A stretch of DNA of 64,000 bases from Siniperca chuatsi. Lineage: Eukaryota; Chordata; Actinopteri; Centrarchiformes; Sinipercidae. The stretch's first letter is position 1. The number at the start of each line of letters is the position of its first letter. Location of the stretch: the NCBI RefSeq assembly GCF_020085105.1, contig NC_058057.1, positions 23,943,082 to 24,007,081 of the forward strand, in the 5' to 3' direction. Under the pieces are notes generated by a model. It saw only the letters and a program-made list of their open reading frames with translations. It ran no database searches and had not been told where the DNA came from. Below, in pieces: positions 1 through 14,208 of the stretch. Position numbers and translations under genes: made by a program.

Positions 1-1018
1 GAAGTAAAGCCAACATAAGCATACAATTCTCCTGACATGAATCAATTATTGCAATATTCTTTCAATTTTTCTAGTTTACAAGTGTCTTTTGATGTTCATA
101 GAAAAGGAAATGTACTTCATATTTTTTCATATTTTTTGACATTTTACTTAAATTGCTGTTGAATAGAAACACAGCTCTCTAACCCTATGATCAGTGTGAT
201 AACAGTGAAAGCCGGGAGAAGAGTTCACCGCTCTAAGCATCAAGATTCTCAAGATTCCCTGCAGCATAGCAGCCGTGCTTCGCAGTGTTTCTGCAGCTTG
301 TTAAGAGAGGATGCCAGGCATGGTTCTGCCTGTGTATATTTTCATTTAGTCTAAATGCTTGGCACACTGGGGTGGTAAACGGAGAGGCAAGGTGGGCATA
401 GATCGCATAGTTACTTTGCACTTGTATGTGATGAGAGAAAACATTCATTAACAGATCTAATTTACATTGCTCGGAGAGGCAGTGTGGGGCGCGTGGCGGT
501 GCCGAGGGCCTGTGATTAACACCAACACACACACATACACAGTTGTTTGAAACAATAAATTGTTAAGATTCAAGAGTTTGTGGAGTGTTGTACCTGCGAG
601 CACATAATACTACTGATAGTTTAACAACATTATATTTGGAATTTACAGCAGCAAACCTTGACCTGTACATTTACACTTTGTGCCCTAGGTGCTGTATGTA
701 CCCAGGCATATCTTGTACTGTAATACACATAATATAATATAATGTAATATTACAGTAGGTACAGAGTACAGGTATTATGTCTGTATAACTTGCATCAAGT
801 AGCCAGAAAAATGTGAAATGCCATATTTATGCTTTTATGTTTATTACAGCAACAAAATATAATTTTGTTTGTTGATAATTATTTACAAGAGAGATATTCA
901 GGCAAAAAAGTGCAGTATTCTTTATTTATTTTAATACATCTGTGTGGAGCAGCCTTGTCATGCACATGCCGTGTATCCATTCTTGCCTACAGTATGACTT
1001 ATGCCCCCTTATTCGATG
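1..1018. other. No gene; unique non-coding DNA upstream
   Basis: No ORF here resembles a protein. Most of the stretch is AT-rich. Positions about 230-520 are distinctly less AT-rich and free of obvious repeats, which would suit a conserved regulatory element, but conservation cannot be judged from one sequence. Open frames on either strand are short and show no domain. Confidence 0.5.
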
Positions 1019-1054
1019 TGTGTGTACACATGTGTGTGTGTGTGTGTGTGTGTC
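1019..1054. repeat. GT/TG microsatellite
   Basis: An interrupted GT dinucleotide run, broken by a short ACACA segment near 1026. It creates Val/Cys-rich open frames that are not genes. Confidence 0.9.
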
Positions 1055-1062
1055 TGTTTGTC

Positions 1063-1260
1063 CGCTGAGCACCTCTTTTCCAAGTATGGTCACTATGAAG
1101 CAGAGCTGTCGCTTAGGGGCCTTTGGTGGAAATTAATGAGCGACAGCCAAGGGCAAAAAAGAGGAGACAGCTGGGCTTGTCAGCACCCAGAACAGGAGCA
1201 GCAGCACCCAGGGGCCGACACAGGCATGGGAGCAGAGTGAAAGGAGAGAGGACCCTCAGC
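1063..1260. other. Unique GC-moderate non-coding segment
   Basis: This follows the GT run and is not low-complexity. It contains a homeodomain-type AATTAATGAG core near 1132. It may be a conserved non-coding element upstream of vgll2. This is inference only, and no coding or RNA signature is seen. Confidence 0.25.
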
Positions 1261-4345
<3,085 letters not shown>

Positions 4346-5455
4346 TTTCAGGGTACTCAATGCTCAGGGAACAGGATTTTTCTCAATTCCTTAGTCCTAA
4401 ACTGCATTATCATGGTAATGTGGTTGTAGTACTGTTGATTTATGGTATCATAAGCTTGTTTCAAGTTTCTACAACTTTGTTTTATCCATTACATAAATGA
4501 ATTGAAAGCCAATACTACCTGGTGAATAGAAAAACGTTAAAAAAATCGAAAATATTATGGTAGCTCTTGGAAAACTTTATGGTCATTCAACCAAAAATCA
4601 CTACTGAAACATTGAATTAGGCTGATTCCTCCCTGAAATGTGAATACATCTAGTTATATTTAGCTTTCTTTGATTAAGAAATTACTTTTTTATCAACTTT
4701 CTTTGATTAAAACAGAAGTCTTATCATGTATTAGCAGATTATAGTTTGAAGAAGGTCTCTTTATTCCAGCTCATTGGGATGTCAAAATAGCATTCACTGC
4801 GCTTGCCTTAAATATATATTCAGCCAGTGGATTTTTATCCCCATGACAAACTCGCACAAAAGTCTGATCCCACCAACAGGCAGTCCCTGAACCTTCCAGG
4901 TTTTCTGTTGGAAGGCCATCACAGAAGTTATTCTTTTATAACCACCACATAATGAATAAAAAAATTAAATACATGGATATTCAGACCCACTTTCAAAACA
5001 CTGCCCTTGCTATACCTGGTATAATAATACATTTAAATGAATTCAAAATGAAATACTTATAAATTGTGAAAAGGTGAAAAAAATGTTACTCATTGATTTT
5101 GGCCAGTCTTTTGTGTAGTTCTAAAATGAAAAATAGACTCTTTGTAAGATGTTGCAAATGTTTTATTTTTGTGTTAAATTGAAAGATCATCCATTTTAAT
5201 CAATGCAACATTTTAATACACTGCTTTGATCAATTAAATATGAATACCTGGGGAGGTGATTTAAAAAGTTTTCTGGATCTTTTGTGTTGTGACTTTCTTT
5301 GAAATTGAGGGAAATGACATTTTCAGACATGAAATGCCAAATGTGAAAAAGGAAAAAAGAGAGAAACAGAGGAGGACTAAGACTGCAGTGATCTGTGAAA
5401 CTCCCAGGTCACTTGTTTAAAAGAAATGTACATGATTTGATTTCTGTTTTTATGC
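4346..5455. other. No gene; AT-rich intergenic DNA
   Basis: No coding, RNA or clear repeat signature is seen in this stretch. Confidence 0.55.
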
Positions 5456-5805
5456 TTATTGTACTTTCTTGTTCTTGTTTATCTTGCACGTATACGTTTT
5501 GTACTTCAAGTTCTTGTAATCCTTCTTGTTCATGTCCTCCTTCCTCTTGTTCTTCTTTGCTCTTGTTCTTCCTTTAGTTCATGTCCTTCTTCACTCTGTT
5601 CTTGCTCATGTTTTTGTTCTTATTTTTGTCATGTTCTTGTTTGTGTTTTTGCTCTTGTTAGGCGGTGTAGTCCCTCATTCGTCCAGGAGTGTTCTATCGT
5701 AGAAAAGGTTTCAGTCGTTTTGCTCTTGTTCTTCCTTTTTATTATTTTGCTCATGTTCTTCCTTTTGTTTATGTTGTTCTTTGCTCTTCTTCTTGCCAAC
5801 CACTC
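5456..5805. repeat. Pyrimidine-rich TTCTTGTTC-type degenerate repeat
   Basis: About 350 bp built from imperfect TTCTTGTTC, TCATGTTCTT and GCTCTTG words, with strong strand asymmetry (T/C plus scattered G on +). The 118-codon Cys/Leu/Phe-rich open frame across it is a by-product of the composition. A short different insert at about 5659-5720 interrupts the array. Confidence 0.7.
5659..5720 (-). repeat. Fragment of a dispersed repeat shared with 61951-61972
   Basis: The insert contains GTAGAAAAGGTTTCAGTCGT (about 5699-5718), which recurs identically at about 61953-61972. It interrupts the pyrimidine-rich array and is therefore probably a separate repeat fragment. Family not identified. Confidence 0.5.
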
Positions 5806-5984
5806 CCCCAATTAAACAACAAACCATATAATTTGTAACTGCCCTCCAGAACGACACATAGATGTGTTTTATGATCTGATGCCCTTATCAGCAGGACAAC
5901 ATCATTTGTCTGTGCCAAAACTTTTACAAATCACTGCTGCAAAAATTAAATAGTTGTTTGATTTGACACCACTGTGGTCAAGGT

Positions 5985-6530
5985 TTGATTAGGATTAGGC
6001 ACAAAGATAACTTGTGGTCAGCAAACACTGGGGCCCCTCAGGGGACTGTCCTCTCTCCCTTCCTCTTCACCTTCTACACCACGGACTTCAGCTACCACAC
6101 AGAGTCCTGCCACCTTCAGAAGTTTTCTGATGACTCTGATGTGGTGGGATATATCAGCGGTGGTGATGAGACGGAGTACAGAGATGCGGTGGGTAACTTT
6201 GTCTCATGGTGTGAGCAGAACCATCTGCAGCTCAATGCGACAAAGTCTAAGGAGCTCGTTGTGGATCTACCAAGGGCCAAGGCACCAGTGACCCCGGTTT
6301 CCATCCAGGGGGTCAGTGTGGACTTTGTAGAGGATTACAAGTACCTGGGAGTACACTTAGACAACAAACTGGACTGGACCAAGAACACTCAGGCTGTTTA
6401 CAGGAAGGGCCAGAGCCGCCTCTATTTTCTGAGGAGGCTGAGGTCCTTCAACATCTGCTGGACAATGCTGAAGATGTTTTATGAGTCTGTGGTGGCCAGT
6501 GCTTGTATAACATCACACTACTTCCTCCTT
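5985..6530 (+). mobile_element. LINE reverse transcriptase fragment (Rex1/L2-like)
   Basis: An open frame of 186 codons encodes the middle and end of a non-LTR reverse transcriptase. NTGAPQGTVLSPFLFTFY matches the RT motif before the active site, KFSDDSD is the catalytic [FY]xDD box (here FSDD), and YKYLGVHLDNKLDW followed by RLYFLRRLRSF is the thumb-side motif of vertebrate CR1/Rex1/L2-type LINEs. The endonuclease and the first RT motifs are missing, so the copy is 5'-truncated. It stops against a different repeat at about 6543. The frame is still open, which suggests a fairly recent insertion. It is not a host gene. Confidence 0.85.
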
Positions 6531-6542
6531 TGCTCTCAACCA

Positions 6543-6700
6543 TAGACTGTATATAAAGATGGACGACATGTCAGCACCCCAAAAGTGAAGCCAAAACATA
6601 TTGATCGCCCCCTGGTGGCTGGCTGCAGTATAGGTCATAAACCCCGCCCCCTACATGTTAGCGGATGGGACATGAGGCAAACTAAAAACTCAAAGTACAC
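6543..6700 (+). repeat. Dispersed fish repeat abutting the LINE
   Basis: It begins with ACTGTATATAAAGATGGACG and contains GATCGCCCCCTGGTGGCTGG and CATAAACCCCGCCCC, words typical of a high-copy fish interspersed repeat. It directly abuts the truncated LINE end. The CCCCCTGGTGGC core also resembles a CTCF site, but the repeat origin is the simpler reading. Confidence 0.6.
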
Positions 6701-6975
6701 GTCAAATAAATTTTTCCCCAAAATGGTTTCTGTCATTTTAGGTAGATCTTATCCGCTGATGTGTGTTCAAGTGTTCATTTTTCTGATACGTTTGGTTTTA
6801 ATTAGTTATTTGATGCTATAAAAATGGGGGTTTGATGTCACCAGTGCAAGATGGCAGTGCCCATATCTAAGATATTTTGGCTTAATTTTTGTACAGTGGG
6901 AGGAAGTGGAGATGTGTCGTTCATCTTTATATGCAGTCAATGCTCCCGATTGACAAGACTCATACTTATATGGCT

Positions 6976-7193
6976 GCTAGAGGGCTTTGTTTCACAAGGA
7001 CTCACAACACTGTAGTATCGATGCCTCTGTACCTGGTGAAGAGCCAACCTGAAGTTGTACTCTTGTTAAATGAATTAAAGAAAAACTGTTTCTGAAAGGG
7101 AGCATTCTACAGTGTTGTGAGTCCTTGTGAAACAGAGTACGTACTTTTTGGACTCAGCCCCTGGGCCAAAAAAGATGTGCTAGAGGGCTTTGT
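6976..7193. repeat. Foldback element with 27-bp perfect inverted arms
   Basis: The arm at 6989-7015 is the exact reverse complement of 7107-7133 (27 bp). The same segment is bracketed by a 15-bp direct repeat, GCTAGAGGGCTTTGT, at 6976-6990 and 7179-7193. This looks like a small hairpin-forming mobile or foldback element. No ORF of note lies inside. Confidence 0.7.
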
Positions 7194-7971
7194 CACTTAA
7201 ACAAATGTCATTTTTGAGCACTTACTGAAACTACTGATGTTGTCGTTTTTCTTGGGAGGACAGTCCCATTGTTGTATTTATCCATACATTCACATTTTCA
7301 TTTACACATTCCTCCCCTCTGTCTTTATTTCTTGTGACAACAAAAAACTGTGCAAGCCTTGAATGGGCAATGTCTGAATAGGTGAAGGACAATGTCAGTT
7401 TGAGTTTAATTATGTACTGTTTTTTTCCCCTTCCATTTATAATCAAAATAATACCTTTGCCAAGATGAGGTCAGCTACTCTATTGTTTTCATACAGCCTA
7501 ACTCCCTGAATTAGTATTATTCCTAACTATCATGTAAAGATATAGGAAGGAGGACATGTGATAAACAGAGTTTAAGAGAATGGTAACAAGGGGTACAGTT
7601 TTACATTTGTAATCTATGAAAAAGAATAGCACATATACACACAGAAAAACAACATACTCAACACACATTGTAATGTATACTCATGTTGGTTGATATTTTC
7701 CAATAAATCCTGTGAATTGAATGTCAGGCGTGTCCAAAGAGCTGACAGGTTGGATGAATGGACAAGTGTAAGGAAGAACTAGAGAGTGTGATCACATACA
7801 CACACACACACACACCACACATACAAACAGCTGACAGAGGTTAGCTGTGGCCCATGTGAGGTTAAAGACTTGTTCCACTGGTGAGATTTCAGCTACTTCC
7901 TCTCAGCAACACACCTCATGCACACACACGCAGACCAACACACAACTTCATTGTTTCTTGATGTAAGTGAC

Positions 7972-8013
<42 letters not shown>

Positions 8014-8390
8014 CACAGCACGCTGCCACAGTTGTGTTTCAGAGCTGTTGGTATGTTTCAGTTTCAGTGTTTCAATATTGTACAGTTCAGATGTTTGACA
8101 TGATAATACTACAGCAGTTACTTTATCTTTATATACTGTTCATATGTAGCTGTCCATTTAATACTGCATTGATGGTTGTATTTGGCCATTGTGCCCAATG
8201 TTGAAATTTAATCATTAATATTGCAGTAGTGATTCATGGCAGTATTGAATTTACAGGACTGTTGCATCACTTTGATGAAGAAACTTGGTTTCCTTGGTTT
8301 TTATTTCACTAGCTTTAAACAATCATTTCCACCTGATTACTTGATATATATATATATAGTTTTTAGATGTATTGAAAATATAATGATTTA
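7194..8390. other. No gene; microsatellites at 7796-7815 and 7974-8009
   Basis: The interval holds a short CA run at about 7796-7815 and a TG run at 7974-8009, and is otherwise AT-rich unique DNA. Short open frames over the TG run are artefacts. Confidence 0.65.
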
Positions 8391-8605
8391 CACTCACTGG
8401 CCGCTTTATTAGGTACAGCTGTACAATCTAATGCAATCCAATACAACATCTCTGCCATGAATTCTAGTCTTATGAAGCTGATAAATGTTCATTTTTTATT
8501 AACACTCAGGTGATAATTCTACTTTATGTTTTATTATTGAGGTCGTAGAGGGTGGTGCTGCTGTACTGGTCAGCATTATATTGAAAGGTGTTTCAAATAA
8601 TTTTG
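8391..8605 (+). repeat. Dispersed repeat, copy 1 (pair with 24695-24920)
   Basis: It starts CACTCACTGGCCGCTTTATT and shares ordered words with 24695-24920: AGGTACA.CTGTACA.TCTAATG, ATTGAGGTC and GCATTATATTGAAAGGTGTTT. The CACTCACTGGCC...TTATTAGGTACA start is a familiar high-copy fish repeat end. Two copies in one orientation lie about 16 kb apart. Confidence 0.65.
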
Positions 8606-9769
8606 GCTTTACAGATGACAAGTTAAAAGTTTAATTATAAATGGAATAAACTTCAGAAATTCAAAAGGAGACCCGCAGTTTTCCCATTTTTTGTTATATT
8701 TTGTGTGCATGTTCTTATTGTAATAGGGTGGGAATTGTCTTTTGGTATGTATTTGACTGTGTGTGTGTATGTGTGTGTGTGTGCACGTCTACTTATTCAT
8801 TTACGCTGGAAAAACTACACCCTGTAAAATGGACGCACTCAAGTTAATGCTCATACATATGCACACATATAACTAAACATACACATTTTAACCTACAAAT
8901 ATAAAAACATTTGAATGCACACTTGAGTGCACTCAGGGATACATCAACAGGTATGACACATGCTCTCAAGTCTGCACACACACACACACGCACGCGCACA
9001 CACACGCTGTCCTTGGTGGGGCATTGGTAAGCTAAGTGGTAAATGGAGGGTCATGTTCAGGTCTTCCTCATCATGCGGCTAATCAAAACCTGCACTCTCC
9101 TCCACCATGGAAGGAAAAGCAAGTGGTGTAAGATGAATGTGGTTGAACAGGATGCACTCTAACAGCCACGCACATCCGCTCAGCCTCTCCCACATGTATA
9201 CCTGGAGTATATAATATCAATATTTAAAATGAAGGTGTATACTGCATATTGTATTAGGGCTGAAACAATTAGTCGATAATGAATCAACATCAAACATTCT
9301 CTTGTTCCAGCCTCTTCAATGTGGAGATTTAGTTTTTTATTATCATTTTAAATTGAATTGCTTTGGTTTTGGACTGCTGGTTGGACAAAACAACACATAT
9401 GAATATGTCACCTTGGGCTTTCACTATTTTCTGATGTATTATGGACTATACGTTTAATTAGTTACAGCCTATATTGTATATCTATTAGTTTTAAATTAAT
9501 TAATAAGCATAAATTAATGGACTCCTACAAACTGTCAGCACGAAATGCATCGAACATTTTGTTCATAGACCTTAAAACAGTTATGTAGCTTTTGTGTTAA
9601 AAGAGTGTAGAAGTTAATCACTTTTTTAAAAAATGTATGCATGCAAAAAATATAAACAAGGTTTACAATACCAGCTAATACAACATTTTGTGCCTATGTG
9701 TAGTGGAAACGTAGCTAGAAGCTACAGCTGTCAAATAAAGGGAGTGGAGTAAAAGGGACAGTATTTCCC
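8606..9769. other. No gene; short GT and CA runs
   Basis: Contains a GT run at about 8760-8782 and a CA/CG run at about 8975-9006. The rest is AT-rich with no recognisable gene. Confidence 0.55.
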
Positions 9770-9855
9770 TCTGTGAAAGTACAAAGTAACATAAAATAGA
9801 AATACTCAAGTAACGTACCTCAAAATTTTACTTAAGTACAGTACTCAAGTCAATG
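9770..9855. repeat. Dispersed fish repeat, 'AAGTAC' type
   Basis: Words such as AAATACTCAAGTAACGTACC and TTACTTAAGTACAGTACTCAAG resemble the repeat at 1795-1930 and 39940-40060. Short and degraded. Confidence 0.45.
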
Positions 9856-11455
9856 TGCAAAAAGTGTCTCTCATTTGAGGGTTTCTTTTTGTCAGTCTTT
9901 CTGGAAAGTTGAAATATGTTCCTGAGGTTTTCTGTCCAAATTGTGAGCAAAATTTGTATCTACTGCTGCACTAGAACGTAAAATTTGAAAACCTTGTTAT
10001 TTTAAATGAAGATAAAACTCAAAAACACTGAATATCTATATTTTCTAAGATCTGACTTGAGGCTTGGACTTGAGTCAGAAGAGGACTTGACTCGGACTTG
10101 ACAGCTGTGAGACTTGACTTACTTTACCCCAAATGTCCACTGGATGTGTTTTGGCTCCATTGACCAATAGAAAAGCGTCTTGACAGTGCTGACCTTTGAG
10201 GGAACGGAGAGTCCAAAATGAATAAAGTTATTGTAGCTTTTTTAATGGGTTCCACCACTTTCAACCCTCCTCTGTGGTATAAACTGCTTGATAAAAGAGC
10301 AACGGTTTGCAGAAGCTGATGGTACAAATACATCTTTTTACTAAACTTGTTTTTAGGCATTTACTGATGCTGGCGTTCTTCTTGGGATCACAGTCTCCCC
10401 TACTGACTTGACTTGAAGCCAAACACGTTCATGTCTCATGTCTTGACAGTGAGCTATGAAAAAACACTTTAAACGCAGCTTTGAAAGGGAAATGTTCAAA
10501 TTCCTGGTAATCGACATTCAGACATGAAAGACTTGCAACTGACTTTCAATTTGCTTTGAAGACTTATGACTTAACTTGGACTTGGTCTTGGCCAAACAGA
10601 CTTGAACATCAAAACAGCTCTGAACATCCCTGCCCCTTTAATTCTTTGTTCCTGCTGCTGGGAAATAATTTCATATGAAGAGCATCGAACACCCGATTCT
10701 TACTTTCTCTCAAATCCAGCAGAGATGATGCCGAACATTCCCAACTAAAAATTCCTCATTGAACCTGGGCTGTTCCAGTTCCATAATACACACAGATCAA
10801 TCGTTGAACAGTGCTTGTGAGATGAGCTGAGCTGCACTTCAGTGGGAGATATTTTTTAATTTACTTCCCTGCAGCGCTTGTGGTGGGAAACAGTTCCCCA
10901 ACTTATTACTCATTAAAACTTTACTAACCTGGCCACTCATGGAGTCTAATTTTGGTGCAGTGCAGGCAAACATCATATCTGAGTTAATTGAAATAACATG
11001 TAAAAGCTCACAAGCCTGAAGAAGATAGACAGCCATAATTAATGGATCACTGTGGCATCGAAAAAAAAGTAATGCTTTCTCATTTGCTTTTTACAAACAA
11101 ACACATCATGGGAATATTTAGATGTCATTAAAAAAATGTGACATTGATTATTAAAAGGATGATTTTATATGAGAAATAAGCTACTTTTGCTCAGTCACAG
11201 TCAGAGGTTATAATGATCTGTCAGCTGGAGACTTCATTACAAGGGATCAAAGGTTCATGTAAACAGCTCAGTCGAAATAAATTGGTGCAACTGACCACAA
11301 ACTTTCCAGCTGTGTTTTCTGTAATTTTCACACAGCGTGTAATCAAAGTTGTTGGGAATCCCAAGTACTTCTTTCTGCTGCTGTGGGTTTGGTGTTTCTG
11401 CTGTGAGCATGTAATGAAAAGTCAGATGACAATGCAAACTTGACATCATAAGGTG
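9856..11455. other. No gene; possible conserved element 10690-11060
   Basis: Positions 10020-10620 carry degenerate GACTTGACTTG words. About 10690-11060 is unique sequence of mixed composition lying about 3 kb upstream of vgll2, so it could hold a distal regulatory element. No coding signal is seen. Confidence 0.35.
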
Positions 11456-11469
11456 AAAATGTTTGACAG

Positions 11470-11880
11470 CAACCCTGTATCTTAGAAATTAATTTATATA
11501 CTACTAATTAGCAACAGCAAATGCATTTTGAGAGAATTGTAATGCCACTGTATTTACATGTTTTTAATGAACATATCTGCAAAGTTGCTAAATGTAGACA
11601 CTGAACACATGCAAAATATTGACTGACAACGTTTGACATTTGTTTTCCTACAATATCCGCTCATAATAACTAAAGCATAATTGTTTTTATGGTTATGTTT
11701 TGGCACTCGGTTAAAGTTCAGGAAAGACTGTGGTGTTGATTTAATATTAAAAAAGGTCAACAGTGAGTTAAAGCAAGAGACAGGACGTGTACACTTTATT
11801 AACATTTAACCAAAACCATAACCACCTTAATCCATCTAACTTAACCACAAGCAGGACTCAGGAATGTGAACCCTGGTCGC
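11470..11880 (-). repeat. Three-copy dispersed repeat, copy A
   Basis: Related to 19541-20010 (opposite orientation) and 31610-31830. Shared words are TTTATTAACATTTAACCAAAACC (about 11795-11817, reverse-complemented near 19711-19735), ACAACGTTTGACATTTGTTTTCC (reverse-complemented near 19875), and GCAACAGCAAAT flanks shared with 31655. No coding capacity. The element class is unknown. Confidence 0.6.
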
Positions 11881-12168
11881 AAAATTATATACAATTATTA
11901 TAATAATATGTGTAATGTCACAACACAATATGTGTAATGTCACAACACACTACCAACAGATATTTCAGAAATCCTTATAGGAAGTATTTGAATGTAGTCT
12001 AATTCCAGACCTTTGAAGTGCTGCCCATATCTCCAGTTTTTGATCAGTTCAAAAAGTGAATGAAAAATGAAAGAAGTAAGTGAAATGAAACAGCAATTCA
12101 CTCTGACTATCAGACTAAATTGTAAGTGTTTCTGAACAATGTGATATGTAAATCTTACAGTATAATAA

Positions 12169-12171
<3 letters not shown>

Positions 12172-12217
<46 letters not shown>

Positions 12218-12232
12218 TGTGTATATATATAT
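12172..12232. repeat. (TA)n microsatellite
   Basis: A TA run with a GTACTGTG interruption. The minus-strand poly Ile/Tyr frame is an artefact. Confidence 0.9.
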
Positions 12233-12788
12233 TTTTTTATTCTCTCCCCCGAGCATAATGCTTGGAGACAAAATACATACTGTGTGAAAGAACACAAATA
12301 TCATTATCATTAAGTTTCCGATGACCCCTGACATCTAGTAATAGCACCCAACTGGGAGCAAACTATTTGACCTTTGACCTCTAGAATCTGGGAGGCCACT
12401 GAGGAATTGTGGGACTTCATAGCATTACATTCCACTCATTGGTCCGTTTAATTTGTTTACTTATTCAATTAGCAGTAAGTGCCGGTTGTTACAATCTTAA
12501 CTGTGGCTTCAAAAACTTGAAAAACTCTAACTGTGCATACAGGAAATATAATGATCGCTAACTACACCAACACTAACTATCAGGTATTACATTTTGAATC
12601 AATTGTAAAATTTTAGCATAAACATGTAGTCCTTTAACCTACTGCTTGCCATGCTCACAGATTACTTTATGATTTTTGGCTGATCATAATGATCAAACTT
12701 ATATCAGTTATATGAGGATTTGCCTTTTTTAAAACAACAAGCACTGACGATTTTCTGACTGTGCATCTTATTTTTTCATATTGGTGAT

Positions 12789-13115
12789 TTAAAGGTCCAT
12801 CTAGCGGTGAAATTGCAGTTTGCAACCATTTGAATACCGTTTGCATAACCTTCTCCTTCCAAGCGTGTAGGAGAAACAACGGTTTGGTTTGTCCGTTCTG
12901 GGCTACTGTAGAAACATGGCGGCGCAACATGGTGGCCTCCGTGGAAGGGGACCCGCTCCCTCTGTAGATAAAAACAGCTTATTCTAAGGTAACAAAAACA
13001 CAACAATTCTTATTTTCAGGTGATTATACACTAATGAAAACATACTTATTAAAAAAATGTTATAGTCCATTTCTGCCAATAGCTCCTCCTAAATGTTACA
13101 CACTGGACCTTTAAG
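12789..13115 (+). mobile_element. TTAA-flanked MITE, copy A
   Basis: One of three copies in the window (others 47069-47199 and 57506-57849). Its right end reads CTCCTAAATGTTACACACTGGACCTTTAA, the terminal inverted repeat. Its left end is partly deleted after AAAGGTCC. The middle (GGGCTACTGTAGAAACATGG and GAAGGGGACCCGCTCCCT) matches the 57506 copy closely. TTAA lies at both ends, as expected for piggyBac-type non-autonomous elements. It sits about 1 kb upstream of the vgll2 promoter. Confidence 0.75.
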
Positions 13116-13880
13116 GTTACCGGTAAGATTACTTTATTGTCTCCAACAGGAGAAAATTGTCTCGATTAAGGGAATTGCTGCATCAGAACCAAACATCACA
13201 ATAAAACACATTTAATAAGAACACACATGCAAACACTAGCCTAAGATAACTTTCAGAATCTCAGTACTCTATGTTTAACCATATATAAGTGGGTATTGGG
13301 TTGATTTGTCATGAAAAATAGCACTATCACTAATAGTGATACTGATATTGACTTTTCAGAGCAAAACTGGGCAAGTGGAGCCACATCAGGTGTTCATTAA
13401 TTAGTTACATTAGATCAAGCTTGTGAAGCAAAATAATCTTACTGTAGATGTGGTTAAAAGCTCAGGAAAAAGCTAGTAAGTGGACCTCTGAGTGAAGATT
13501 ATTTTGCTACACTACTGTTTTCAAGGTCAAGAATGAACTTCCATGTTTTAGATTAAGCTTGAATGCTCAGTCAGTGCAGAAGCAAATTGTAACAGGACCA
13601 GTACCTCAACTAAAAATATGTTACGAGCAAAAGACTTATTTGATCAAATATGAGTGAAAATAATGAATGAATGAATATCTGGATAACAGATTTGTCAGGG
13701 TGCACAATAAAACTTAGTGAAATACAGAAATATGAATACATGTGAAATTAGCAAAATGTGCTGGATCATTAAAAATGTTTTAGGCTATTAAAGCAGCCAT
13801 GCTTTAAGTAGATATATGAGTTAATGGGTGTGTAGATGTTATAATTGGTGTCCTGTAATTAAAAGTTCATTAAGGCAGAG
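13116..13880. other. No gene; upstream flank of vgll2
   Basis: About 13125-13175 has a TACTTTATTGTCTCC...GGAGAAAATTGTCT stretch that looks like a LINE 3' remnant. The rest is AT-rich unique sequence. A few proximal promoter elements could lie in the last 100 bases. Confidence 0.4.
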
Positions 13881-14130
13881 GTGGAGCTCTGGCCTCTGAT
13901 TGGCGGGAGGGAGGCGTCAGGCTGGGTGTGAGGAGGGAGGAGAAGGAGGAGGAGGGCGGAGGGGGTTCCCTTCAGCGCGCCCGGCCGCAGCCCAGTGCGT
14001 GAAGAGCGCAGAGCAGCGCAGCGGAGACACTGTCCACTGTGTCCTTCACCGCCGGGATTACTGTTTCCTCTCAGCCTGAACAGACCTGCTCTCTATATGA
14101 AGCTTGGTTCTTCTCCGTGATTTCTTCGCC
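13881..14130 (+). promoter_or_regulatory. vgll2: vgll2 promoter and 5' UTR
   Basis: This is an abrupt GC- and CpG-richer island in AT-rich surroundings, directly before the start codon. It has an inverted CCAAT box (GATTGG, 13898-13903), a GC box (GGGCGG, 13954-13959) and a purine-rich GGAGGA stretch. No TATA box is seen. These fit a CpG-type promoter with the transcription start near 13980-14040, but the exact start is not determinable here. Confidence 0.65.
14097..14120 (+). CDS. 7-codon upstream ORF in vgll2 leader
   Basis: ATG at 14097 opens a frame of seven codons (MKLGSSP) with a TGA at 14118-14120, ten bases before the main start. It is fully within the probable 5' UTR. Such short uORFs often damp translation of the main frame. 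Whether it is in the mature mRNA depends on the unmapped transcription start. Confidence 0.4.
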   Translation: MKLGSSP

Positions 14131-14208
14131 ATGAGCTGCTTGGATGTGATGTACCAAGTGTTTGGTCCCCAGCCTTATTTCAGCTCCTACAGCCCCTATC
14201 ACCACCAG
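14131..14208 (+). CDS. vgll2: vgll2 coding exon 1
   Basis: 26 codons from ATG to a phase-0 donor (CACCAG|gtatgg). It encodes the conserved VGLL2 N-terminus ending YSPYHHQ. Confidence 0.93.

Noticed and set aside
5459..5815. 118-codon Cys/Leu/Phe-rich ORF
   Set aside because: It lies across a pyrimidine-rich degenerate repeat; the residues follow from the composition and no domain is present.
6540..6640. CTCF insulator site (CCCCCTGGTGGC)
   Set aside because: The motif is part of a high-copy repeat, so its presence alone is weak evidence; left as a note only.
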